This document shows, piece by piece, positions 1 through 5,648 of a DNA stretch of 7,624 nucleotides. Source of the stretch: Burkholderiales bacterium UBA4615 (GTDB lineage: Bacteria > Pseudomonadota > Gammaproteobacteria > Burkholderiales > Burkholderiaceae_E); assembly GCA_002386465.1 (NCBI GenBank), contig DGIT01000094.1, forward strand, positions 49,260 to 56,883, in the 5' to 3' direction. Both the position numbers and the translations under genes were made by a program. Every line of letters begins with the position of its first letter. Position 1 is the stretch's first letter. The notes under the pieces were generated by a model that ran no database searches, had not been told where the DNA came from, and saw only the letters and a program-made list of their open reading frames with translations.

Positions 1-455
1 AAGAACAGTGGCGCTGGCTCGAGGCCCGCTTGCGCGCACCCGCCGATGCCCACCTGATCGTCAGCAGCATCCAGCTTCTGGCCGAAGGGCATGGCTATGA
101 GCGCTGGGGCAACCTCCCGCTGGAACGCGATCGATTCCTGCGCACCGTACGCTACAGCGGAGCGCGTGGCGTGGTCATCGTGTCGGGCGATCGGCACATC
201 GGCGCGATGTACCGCGATGCGACCGCCGATCACCGATCTGTCTTGTGGGAAATGACGTCAAGCGGCGTCACGCATCCCTGGACCACCGCCAACGAACCGG
301 GCCCCAATAGGGTTGGACCTCTGGTGCGCGAGACACACTACGGCCTAGTGTCGTTTGACTTGGCAGCTGGCATGCTGACGCTGTCTTTGCGCGGTGTGAA
401 CAATCAGACGCTACAGGAGCAGCGGGTGTCGATCCTTGCAAGCACGGCGGGCTGA
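1..455 (+). CDS. PhoD-like alkaline phosphatase / metallophosphatase, C-terminal part
   Basis: This is the 3' end of a gene that enters from the left edge; the reading frame is open from position 3 (Glu-Gln-Trp-Arg-Trp-Leu-Glu) to the TGA at 453-455, about 150 residues. Several stretches match the C-terminal half of PhoD-like phosphatases: the EQWRWLE opening, LIVSSIQ, GHGYERWGNLPLERDRF, VVIVSGDRHIG (Asp codon 189-191, His codon 195-197) and the EMTSSGVTHPW block. In this family the GDxH segment supplies metal-binding residues of the phosphoesterase site, and members are usually exported phosphomonoesterases or phosphodiesterases. The signal peptide and first metal-binding motifs lie outside the window, so substrate and export route cannot be judged. 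It converges on the tRNA pair, 41 nt from the tRNA-Glu 3' end. The TTG at 30 is an internal codon, not a start. The family call is fairly sure and the substrate is unknown. Confidence 0.85.
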   Translation, partial: EQWRWLEARLRAPADAHLIVSSIQLLAEGHGYERWGNLPLERDRFLRTVRYSGARGVVIVSGDRHIGAMYRDATADHRSVLWEMTSSGVTHPWTTANEPGPNRVGPLVRETHYGLVSFDLAAGMLTLSLRGVNNQTLQEQRVSILASTAG

Positions 456-496
456 ATCACGATCGAGCCGTACCGAGTCAAGCGCGCCTGAAATAG

Positions 497-572
497 TGGC
501 GTCCCGTAGGGGATTCGAACCCCTGTAACGACCGTGAAAGGGTCGTGTCCTAGGCCTCTAGACGAACGGGAC
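497..572 (-). tRNA. tRNA-Glu (anticodon UUC)
   Basis: Read on the minus strand, this 76-nt segment folds as a tRNA. The acceptor stem pairs GTCCCGT (572-566) with ACGGGAC (507-501), followed by discriminator G and an encoded CCA (499-497). The T arm contains GGTTCGAATCC. The seven-base anticodon loop CTTTCAC (540-534) places UUC at 538-536, which decodes Glu codons. It lies 42 nt downstream of tRNA-Ala on the same strand, and the two are probably processed from one transcript. No U-run terminator is visible in the 41 nt between it and the converging phosphatase gene. Confidence 0.97.
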
Positions 573-614
573 TAAGTACTGCACCTGACCCGACATTGCG
601 CCGATTCAGGTTCG

Positions 615-690
<76 letters not shown>

Positions 691-703
691 AACGAAGCCC
701 TCA

Positions 704-732
704 ATCATATCTGCAAGATGCGCACCGCGCAA
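704..732 (-). promoter_or_regulatory. sigma70-type promoter of the tRNA-Ala/tRNA-Glu unit
   Basis: On the minus strand a -35-like TTGCGC (732-727) and a -10 TATGAT (709-704) are separated by exactly 17 nt. A start about 7 nt below the -10 would fall at about 697, leaving a 5' leader of roughly 6-7 nt before the tRNA-Ala 5' end at 690. The stretch after the -10 (TGAGGGC) is GC-rich, as is usual at stable-RNA promoters under stringent control; that regulatory reading is inference. The promoter is divergent from folD. Confidence 0.7.
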
Positions 733-761
733 GCTTGGGACGGGCGAGCGCAGGCCCGTGG

Positions 762-767
762 TACGCT
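762..767 (+). promoter_or_regulatory. putative -10 box of folD
   Basis: TACGCT matches a degenerate sigma70 -10 hexamer, and no recognisable -35 lies 16-18 nt upstream. A transcript starting 7 nt below the box would begin near 774, only about 3 nt before the folD ATG at 777. The absence of any Shine-Dalgarno before that ATG fits a near-leaderless message. This is weak evidence from sequence alone. Confidence 0.3.
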
Positions 768-776
768 CTTTAAACC

Positions 777-1628
777 ATGAGTGCTCGCATCATTGACGGC
801 AACGCGCTTGCCCAAACGGTCCGCAATGAAGTGGCCCTGCGTGTCAGGCGCCTGGCTGATCGCGGCGTTCAAACCGGCCTGGCCGTGATCCTGGTGGGCG
901 ACAACCCCGCTTCGGCCGTCTACGTGCGCAACAAGGTCAAGGATTGCGAGGAAGTGGGGATGGTCTCCACACTCGATCGCTTGCCTGCCGACACGAGCGA
1001 AGCCACGCTGCTGGCACGTATTGCTGCTCTGAACGCCAACCCGCAGGTTCACGGGATTCTGGTGCAACTGCCGTTGCCGGCGCATATTGATGAGCACCGG
1101 GTGATTGAAGCAATCTCGCCTGCCAAGGATGCCGACGGCTTTCATGTGAGCAACGTTGGCCTGCTGATGACCGGCAAACCGCTCTTTCGCCCCTGCACGC
1201 CCTACGGCGTGATGAAAATGCTCGAACATGCCGGCACGCCCCTCGAAGGTGCACATGCGGTCGTGATCGGGCGCAGCAATATCGTGGGCAAGCCGCAGGC
1301 GCTCATGCTGCTTGCAGCGGGAGCAACAGTCACCATCTGCCACAGCAGAACCCGGGATCTCGCCAGTCACACCCGCCGCGCGGATGTCATCGTGGCCGCT
1401 GTGGGCAAGGCCGCTCTGCTGACTGCAGACATGGTCAAACCCGGGGCCACGGTCATCGATGTGGGCATGAATCGCGGCGCAGACGGCAAATTGTGCGGTG
1501 ATGTCGACTACGCAGGCGTGAGTCAGGTGGCTGGTGCGATCACGCCCGTACCAGGCGGTGTGGGCCCCATGACGCGGGCGATGCTGCTGGTCAATACGAT
1601 TGAAGCTGCAGAGCGCTGCGTAGCCTGA
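777..1628 (+). CDS. folD: bifunctional methylenetetrahydrofolate dehydrogenase / methenyltetrahydrofolate cyclohydrolase
   Basis: This 283-residue protein matches FolD along its whole length. FolD is the cytosolic homodimer that interconverts 5,10-methylene-THF, 5,10-methenyl-THF and 10-formyl-THF using NADP, supplying one-carbon units for purines and formyl-Met-tRNA. Visible motifs are the substrate-site YVRNKVKDCEEVG (Tyr49, catalytic Lys53), HGILVQLPLP (92-101), KDADGFH (117-123), the nucleotide-binding GRSNIVGKP (165-173) and the C-terminal PVPGGVGPMT (257-266). The start is well fixed: MSARIIDG aligns with the E. coli FolD N-terminus, and an in-frame TAA lies two codons upstream (771-773). 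No Shine-Dalgarno precedes the ATG, and a -10-like box sits just upstream. The gene is divergent from the tRNA pair and followed by a 187-nt gap before prlC. Length and residues look normal for the family. Confidence 0.97.
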   Translation: MSARIIDGNALAQTVRNEVALRVRRLADRGVQTGLAVILVGDNPASAVYVRNKVKDCEEVGMVSTLDRLPADTSEATLLARIAALNANPQVHGILVQLPLPAHIDEHRVIEAISPAKDADGFHVSNVGLLMTGKPLFRPCTPYGVMKMLEHAGTPLEGAHAVVIGRSNIVGKPQALMLLAAGATVTICHSRTRDLASHTRRADVIVAAVGKAALLTADMVKPGATVIDVGMNRGADGKLCGDVDYAGVSQVAGAITPVPGGVGPMTRAMLLVNTIEAAERCVA

Positions 1629-1815
1629 CCAAGGTGGCGCAGTGTGGCCGACCTCCTGTGATGTGGCCGCAGCGGCCGGCAGCCATGCAGCTTCACCTCA
1701 CGCAGTGACTTGAATCTTCCAAGCGCCGGCCGCACCCTGATTGAGTGCGGTCTCGCGTGCAATGGCGGACCCACCGCGTTCATGTTGAACCCTCTTCACT
1801 TTCCGAGCTCACACC
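1629..1815 (+). other. folD-prlC intergenic region with two short inverted repeats
   Basis: This 187-nt gap holds no convincing gene. GGCCGC-A-GCGGCC (1665-1677) is a perfect inverted repeat that can fold with a 5-bp stem and 3-nt loop. CCGCAC / GTGCGG (1730-1735 / 1745-1750) forms a 6-bp stem with a 9-nt loop. Neither is followed by a U-run, so neither is a clear intrinsic terminator. No good -35/-10 pair for prlC was found. The last 25 nt are pyrimidine-rich (cctcttcactttcc, 1791-1804), and no Shine-Dalgarno precedes the prlC ATG. Confidence 0.4.
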
Positions 1816-3897
1816 ATGGCCCAGACGCTTGCTGCTCACGACAACCCGCTGCTCAATTTCACCGGACTGCCCCGCTTCGAGGCGTTCTCGCCTGAGCATA
1901 TTGCCCCGGCACTTGATGAGCTGATCGCTCAAGCCCAGACCGCCATGGACCTGGCTGCGCATCCCGATACGCCCGCCACCTGGGAGGCCTTTGCTTCCCC
2001 GCTGGAGGCGGCCACGGAACGGCTCGGACGGGCATGGGGCATGGTCGGTCACCTCAATGGCGTAGCCGACTCACCTGAGCTGCGTGCCGCCTACAACGCA
2101 CAGCTGCCACGGGTCACTGAATTCTGGACGGCGCTAGGACAGAACGCCGGGCTGTTCGCCAAATACAAGGCGCTGCGCAATGCTGCTGAATTTGCCGCCC
2201 TGCCGGCTGCACGGCGGCGCATCGTGGACAACGCGCTGCGCGACTTCCGGCTGGGCGGCGCCGAGCTGGTCTCGCCGCATCGCGAACGGTATGCCGAACT
2301 GCAGGAGCGCCAGGCGGCGCTGGGTCAGAAGTTCGGCGAAAACGTACTCGATGCGACCAAGGCCTTCACCCTGGACATTGATGACGCCTCGCGCCTGAGC
2401 GGCCTGCCAGACGATGCCCGCGCCGCAGCACGCCAGGAGGCCGAATCAGCTGGGGTACAGGGCTGGCGATTCACATTGCAGTTTCCGTCGTACTTTCCGG
2501 TCATGCAGTACGCGCAAGACCGTGCGCTGCGCGAAACGCTGTACCGCGCCTATGTGACCCGCGCCTCCGAGCTCGGCGCCAATGCTGCGCTCGACAACGG
2601 CCCGATCATCAGTGAAACCCTTTCGATGCGCGCTGAAGAAGCGACGCTGTTGGGGTATCCCAGCTTTGCCGACGTGTCGCTGGTCCCCAAGATGGCCGAG
2701 TCCCCTGCCCGGGTCATCGAATTCCTGCGCGATCTGGCGGCCCGCGCCAAGCCGTCCGCACAGCGCGATATGGCGGAGCTGAACGCCTTCGCATCCGACA
2801 AGCTGGGCATTAAAACCCTCATGTCCTGGGACCTGGCCTATGTGAGTGAGCGACTGAAAGAGGCGCGGTATGCCTTCTCGGATAACGAGGTCAAGCAGTA
2901 CTTTCAGCTGCCCCGTGTGCTCGAGGGGCTCTTCGGTCTGATCCAGCGACTCTTTGATGTGCAGATTCAAGCCGAACAGGCCCAAGTCTGGCATCCGGAT
3001 GTGCGCTTTTATCGGATCGAGCGCGCGGGCGAATTGATCGGCCAGTTCTATCTCGACATGTACGCGCGTCCGAGCAAGCGGCCAGGCGCCTGGATGGACG
3101 ACGCACGGGGCCGCAAACGGCTGGAAACCGGTCTGCAAACGCCCGTGGCCTACCTCACCTGCAATGTGCAGGCACCCATCGGTGACAAGCCGGCCCTGCT
3201 GTCTCACGACGATGTGATCACCCTTTTCCACGAATTTGGACACGGCCTGCATCACATGCTCACGCGCATCGATGAGCTGGGCGTATCGGGTATTTCAGGC
3301 GTGGAATGGGATGCCGTGGAGTTGCCCAGTCAGTTCATGGAGAACTTCTGCTGGGAATGGGACATCGTTGAATCGATGACTGCGCATGTGGACACGCAAG
3401 CGCCCCTGCCTCGCGCGCTGTTCGACAAGATGCTGGCCGCCAAGAACTTTCAGAGCGGCATGCAAACCCTGCGACAGGTGGAGTTCGCGCTCTTTGACAT
3501 GCGTCTGCACAGCGAATGGAGCGCGGCAGATAGCGCACAACCCGGGCGCATTCAGGCACTGCTGGACGAAGTGCGGACTGAGGTGGCTGTGACCGTGCCA
3601 CCCGAATTCAACCGCTTCCAGAACAGCTTTTCGCACATCTTTGCGGGCGGCTATGCCGCGGGCTACTACAGCTACAAGTGGGCAGAGGTACTGTCGGCCG
3701 ATTGCTACGCGGCCTTTGAGGAAGAGGGGGTCTTCAACCCGGCCACAGGGCAGCGCTTCCTGCAGGAAATCCTTTCAATGGGTGGCAGCCGACCGGCGAT
3801 CGAGTCTTTTCGTGCGTTTCGCGGCCGGGACCCGCAGATCGATGCCCTGCTTCGACACAATGGGATGGTCACGGAGACCTCCCATGCGCCTGCCTAG
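1816..3897 (+). CDS. prlC: oligopeptidase A (M3 family zinc metallopeptidase)
   Basis: This 693-residue protein closely resembles E. coli oligopeptidase A (OpdA/PrlC, about 680 aa), a cytosolic zinc peptidase that degrades short peptides, including cleaved signal peptides. The N-terminal part (NPLLNFTGLPRF, then NALRDFRLGGAELV and NVLDATKAF) matches the helical substrate-channel domain. The catalytic core has HEFGH at 472-476 (His472 and His476 as zinc ligands, Glu473 as base), the third ligand Glu502 in WDAVELPSQFMEN, and the conserved HIFAGGYAAGYYSY at 607-620 with the substrate-binding tyrosines. All key residues are present. The start is bounded by an in-frame TGA at 1786-1788 with no other initiation codon between it and 1816. 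No Shine-Dalgarno is seen, and a pyrimidine-rich tract precedes the ATG. Its 3' end overlaps the next gene by 14 nt, suggesting cotranscription and translational coupling. Confidence 0.96.
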   Translation: MAQTLAAHDNPLLNFTGLPRFEAFSPEHIAPALDELIAQAQTAMDLAAHPDTPATWEAFASPLEAATERLGRAWGMVGHLNGVADSPELRAAYNAQLPRVTEFWTALGQNAGLFAKYKALRNAAEFAALPAARRRIVDNALRDFRLGGAELVSPHRERYAELQERQAALGQKFGENVLDATKAFTLDIDDASRLSGLPDDARAAARQEAESAGVQGWRFTLQFPSYFPVMQYAQDRALRETLYRAYVTRASELGANAALDNGPIISETLSMRAEEATLLGYPSFADVSLVPKMAESPARVIEFLRDLAARAKPSAQRDMAELNAFASDKLGIKTLMSWDLAYVSERLKEARYAFSDNEVKQYFQLPRVLEGLFGLIQRLFDVQIQAEQAQVWHPDVRFYRIERAGELIGQFYLDMYARPSKRPGAWMDDARGRKRLETGLQTPVAYLTCNVQAPIGDKPALLSHDDVITLFHEFGHGLHHMLTRIDELGVSGISGVEWDAVELPSQFMENFCWEWDIVESMTAHVDTQAPLPRALFDKMLAAKNFQSGMQTLRQVEFALFDMRLHSEWSAADSAQPGRIQALLDEVRTEVAVTVPPEFNRFQNSFSHIFAGGYAAGYYSYKWAEVLSADCYAAFEEEGVFNPATGQRFLQEILSMGGSRPAIESFRAFRGRDPQIDALLRHNGMVTETSHAPA
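3873..3877 (+). promoter_or_regulatory. Shine-Dalgarno of the DUF4124-glutaredoxin gene
   Basis: GGAGA lies 6 nt before the ATG at 3884 and inside the prlC reading frame. It decides the start of the downstream gene, whose frame is open much further upstream (from 3641), and fits translation by ribosomes finishing prlC. Confidence 0.65.
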
Positions 3898-4681
3898 ACA
3901 CCTCTCGACACCGTCCTTCAGTGCCTCGACCCCCGCCGCTCCAGAGATAGCGGGCGAGGCCCCTCTCTCCCGTCGCCGCGCCATCGGCCCGATGGCCTTG
4001 ATCGTGGGTGCGTTGGTTGGGGCGCTCGCCACGCCGGCGGCCCTGGCACAGTACAAATGGGTTGGACCCGGCGGCACGGTCACCTACAGCGATCTGCCGC
4101 CGCCTCCTGGCGTTGCGGCCACAACGCTGTCCAAGGGCGCACCGCGCGCTGCATCAGACGCTTCGGCCACGTTCGACGGGGCACTACCCAGCGCAGTGCG
4201 CACCGCAGCCGCCCAATACCCTGTCATGCTGTACACCACCAAAGACTGCGCACCCTGCCAGCAGGCGCGTGTCCACCTTCAACAGCGCGGCGTGCCGTTT
4301 GCCGAGCGCACCATCGAAACCCAACTCGATGCGCAAGCCTTCAAGAAACTGGGCTTCGCCGAGCCCAGCCTGCCCGCGATTGCGGTGGGCCGCGAGCGAC
4401 TGACGGGCTTTGAGCCCGAGCCATGGCGCCGCTTACTGGATGCCGCGCAATATCCGGCCTCGAACAAGCTTCCGGCCGGCTACCGCGCAGCGCCTGCGCA
4501 GCGACTCGCCAGCGGCGCCGAGCGCAGCACACCACAGGACAAATCTGACGCACAGGCCGCCGGGTCGTCTGCACCATCCGAATCGGCAGGACAGTCACAG
4601 GTTGCGCCGATGCGCACGCGGGCTGCAGCGGTCGAGGCCAGCGGGTCTGCCCGCGCATCGGCCACAACGCTGCGCTTCTGA
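3884..4681 (+). CDS. exported DUF4124-glutaredoxin fusion protein
   Basis: This 265-residue protein is probably periplasmic. Residues 1-36 form an unusually long basic N-region ending in SRRRAIGP. A hydrophobic core MALIVGALVGALATPAALA follows, with a likely signal peptidase site after Ala55 (ALA|QY). Residues 56-76 (QYKWV, GTVTYSDLPPPPG) fit the DUF4124 pattern common in exported betaproteobacterial proteins. Residues 114-195 resemble glutaredoxin: PVMLYTTKDCAPCQQAR with the redox pair Cys122 and Cys125 (CAPC), and a likely cis-proline at Pro164 in SLPAI. The last 70 residues are rich in Ala, Ser, Gln and Pro and are probably disordered. The family role would be thiol-disulfide exchange in the envelope; substrate and electron donor are unknown. 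The start at 3884 is chosen for its GGAGA and because the frame upstream lies wholly inside prlC. It overlaps the prlC end by 14 nt. The fold call is fairly sure and the biological role is not. Confidence 0.82.
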   Translation: MRLPRHLSTPSFSASTPAAPEIAGEAPLSRRRAIGPMALIVGALVGALATPAALAQYKWVGPGGTVTYSDLPPPPGVAATTLSKGAPRAASDASATFDGALPSAVRTAAAQYPVMLYTTKDCAPCQQARVHLQQRGVPFAERTIETQLDAQAFKKLGFAEPSLPAIAVGRERLTGFEPEPWRRLLDAAQYPASNKLPAGYRAAPAQRLASGAERSTPQDKSDAQAAGSSAPSESAGQSQVAPMRTRAAAVEASGSARASATTLRF

Positions 4682-4717
4682 CGACGCCAGGCTTTTGACC
4701 GTTCTGCATGGTTGACT

Positions 4718-4738
4718 GCGCAGACCTTCTGTCTGCGC
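4718..4738 (+). terminator. stem-loop after the prlC-glutaredoxin unit
   Basis: GCGCAGAC (4718-4725) and GTCTGCGC (4731-4738) form a perfect 8-bp stem with the 5-nt loop CTTCT, 36 nt after the glutaredoxin stop. It is not followed by a U-run, so it is not a textbook intrinsic terminator. It may be a 3'-end stabiliser or part of a Rho-type end. It sits before the putative promoter of the next gene. Confidence 0.4.
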
Positions 4739-4782
4739 GGCGCCTCCTGGCAGACCTCCGGCCAAACACCGAGGTCGCAGGC

Positions 4783-4788
4783 TACACT
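4783..4788 (+). promoter_or_regulatory. putative -10 box upstream of the FAH-family gene
   Basis: TACACT is a good sigma70-type -10 match. The -35 region 17-18 nt upstream is poor (CGGCCA at 4759-4764). A start near 4795 would give a leader of about 68 nt to the ATG at 4863. It is the best promoter candidate in the 181-nt gap. Confidence 0.35.
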
Positions 4789-4850
4789 CGACGCTTTTCG
4801 ACCTGACACATCGCATGCGGGCAGCTCCTGTGCGCCTGGCATGCTGGCTG

Positions 4851-4857
4851 AGGAGAG
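4851..4857 (+). promoter_or_regulatory. Shine-Dalgarno of the FAH-family gene
   Basis: AGGAGAG is a strong ribosome-binding site, with 7 nt between AGGAG and the ATG at 4863. It selects this start over the in-frame ATG at 4815, which has no such site. Confidence 0.8.
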
Positions 4858-4862
4858 CATCG

Positions 4863-5633
4863 ATGAAATGGCTGCGTTGCCGCGACGGCGATCAAGACAC
4901 ATGGGGCCTGCTGGAAGGCGAGACCGTGGAGTTTGTGCAGGGTTCGCCCTTCGGGCATTACGCGCGAAGCGGCAGGCGGGCAGCTACAGCCGATCTCACC
5001 TGGCTCATGCCCTGCCAGCCGTCGAAGATGATTGCACTGTGGAATAACTTTGCGGCATCTGCCACCAAGAACGGATGGAGCCAGCCCACCGATCCCCTGT
5101 GGTTTCTGAAAGCCACCAACAGCTTCGCGGCCCATGGCCAGCCAATCCCTGTTCCGCCCGAAGGGACCGGACGCGTGGCGTATGAAGGCGAACTCGCGAT
5201 TGTCATCGGCCGCCGCACGCAGCGCGTGAGCCTTGAAGAAGCCGCAAGCCATATCCTGGGGTACAGCTGCGCCAATGACGTCACTGCCATTGAGCTGCTC
5301 AACCGAGACCCGAGCTTTGCACAATGGTCGCGCGCCAAAGGCTTCGACGGATTCGGCGTGGTGGGCCCGGTGATCGATACAGACTTTGACCCGGCGCAGG
5401 GCAGCGTGCGCACGCTGGTAGACGGGCGTGAACGGCAGAACTACGCCTTGTCCGATATGTTCTTTACGCCCCATGAGCTGGTGAGTCGCATCTCGCATGA
5501 CGTCACACTCGAAGCGGGCGATGTCATTCTGTGTGGCACTTCGCTGGGTGTGCTCCCGATGAAACCGGGTGCGCGCGTCGAGGTGGTGATCGACGGTATC
5601 GGCACGCTGGCGAATGTTTACGGCGGCGCGTGA
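4863..5633 (+). CDS. fumarylacetoacetate hydrolase (FAH) family protein
   Basis: This 256-residue enzyme belongs to the FAH superfamily, metal-dependent cytosolic enzymes that hydrolyse, decarboxylate or isomerise beta-keto acid products, often in aromatic catabolism. The metal-binding signature is complete: YEGELAIVIGR (Glu108, Glu110) and GYSCANDVTAIELL (Asp139), followed by QWSRAKGFDGFGVVGP with the conserved Lys159. Upstream, PSKMIALWNNFAASATKN and FLKATNSFAAHG are typical of the family's substrate-site loops. The C-terminus keeps LVSRISHDVTLEAGDVILCGTSLGV. The start is fixed by the strong AGGAGAG; an in-frame ATG 48 nt upstream would add 16 basic residues not expected in this family. It stands alone on the plus strand and converges on a ketopantoate reductase-family gene 15 nt away. 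The exact substrate cannot be read from the sequence; 2-hydroxymuconate-type or acylpyruvate hydrolases are candidates. Confidence 0.9.
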   Translation: MKWLRCRDGDQDTWGLLEGETVEFVQGSPFGHYARSGRRAATADLTWLMPCQPSKMIALWNNFAASATKNGWSQPTDPLWFLKATNSFAAHGQPIPVPPEGTGRVAYEGELAIVIGRRTQRVSLEEAASHILGYSCANDVTAIELLNRDPSFAQWSRAKGFDGFGVVGPVIDTDFDPAQGSVRTLVDGRERQNYALSDMFFTPHELVSRISHDVTLEAGDVILCGTSLGVLPMKPGARVEVVIDGIGTLANVYGGA

Positions 5634-5642
5634 GCGCCGCCG
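5621..5642 (+). terminator. 9-bp hairpin between convergent genes, FAH stop in its loop
   Basis: CGGCGGCGC (5621-5629) and GCGCCGCCG (5634-5642) pair perfectly around the loop GTGA (5630-5633), which contains the FAH TGA stop (5631-5633). It ends 6 nt from the stop of the converging reductase gene. No U-run follows on either strand, so it is not a classical intrinsic terminator. As a very stable GC stem at a convergent junction it could act as a shared 3' end or transcript-protection element. Confidence 0.5.
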
Positions 5643-5648
5643 ATTCAA

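Noticed and set aside
705..1370. 221-codon open frame on the minus strand opposite folD
   Set aside because: It overlaps the tRNA promoter and lies antisense to a complete, motif-bearing FolD. Its protein has no recognisable family, and long antisense frames are expected in GC-rich coding DNA.
1643..1669. Direct repeat TGTGGCCG at 1643-1650 and 1662-1669
   Set aside because: Two copies of an 8-mer 19 nt apart in GC-rich intergenic DNA are too little to claim a binding-site array.
2446..3255. 269-codon open frame on the minus strand opposite prlC
   Set aside because: It is antisense to the highly conserved PrlC core, including the HEFGH region. It shows no family features of its own.
3641..3883. 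81-codon upstream extension of the glutaredoxin-fusion frame
   Set aside because: It lies entirely within prlC in another frame, has no ribosome-binding site, and would bury the signal peptide. The ATG at 3884 has a good Shine-Dalgarno.
4815..4862. Upstream in-frame ATG adding 16 residues to the FAH protein
   Set aside because: It has no Shine-Dalgarno, while AGGAGAG sits at ideal spacing before the ATG at 4863, where family similarity begins.
4782..5648. 288-codon open frame on the minus strand opposite the FAH-family gene
   Set aside because: It is longer than the FAH gene but unrecognisable. The plus-strand protein has complete FAH metal-binding motifs and a strong ribosome-binding site.
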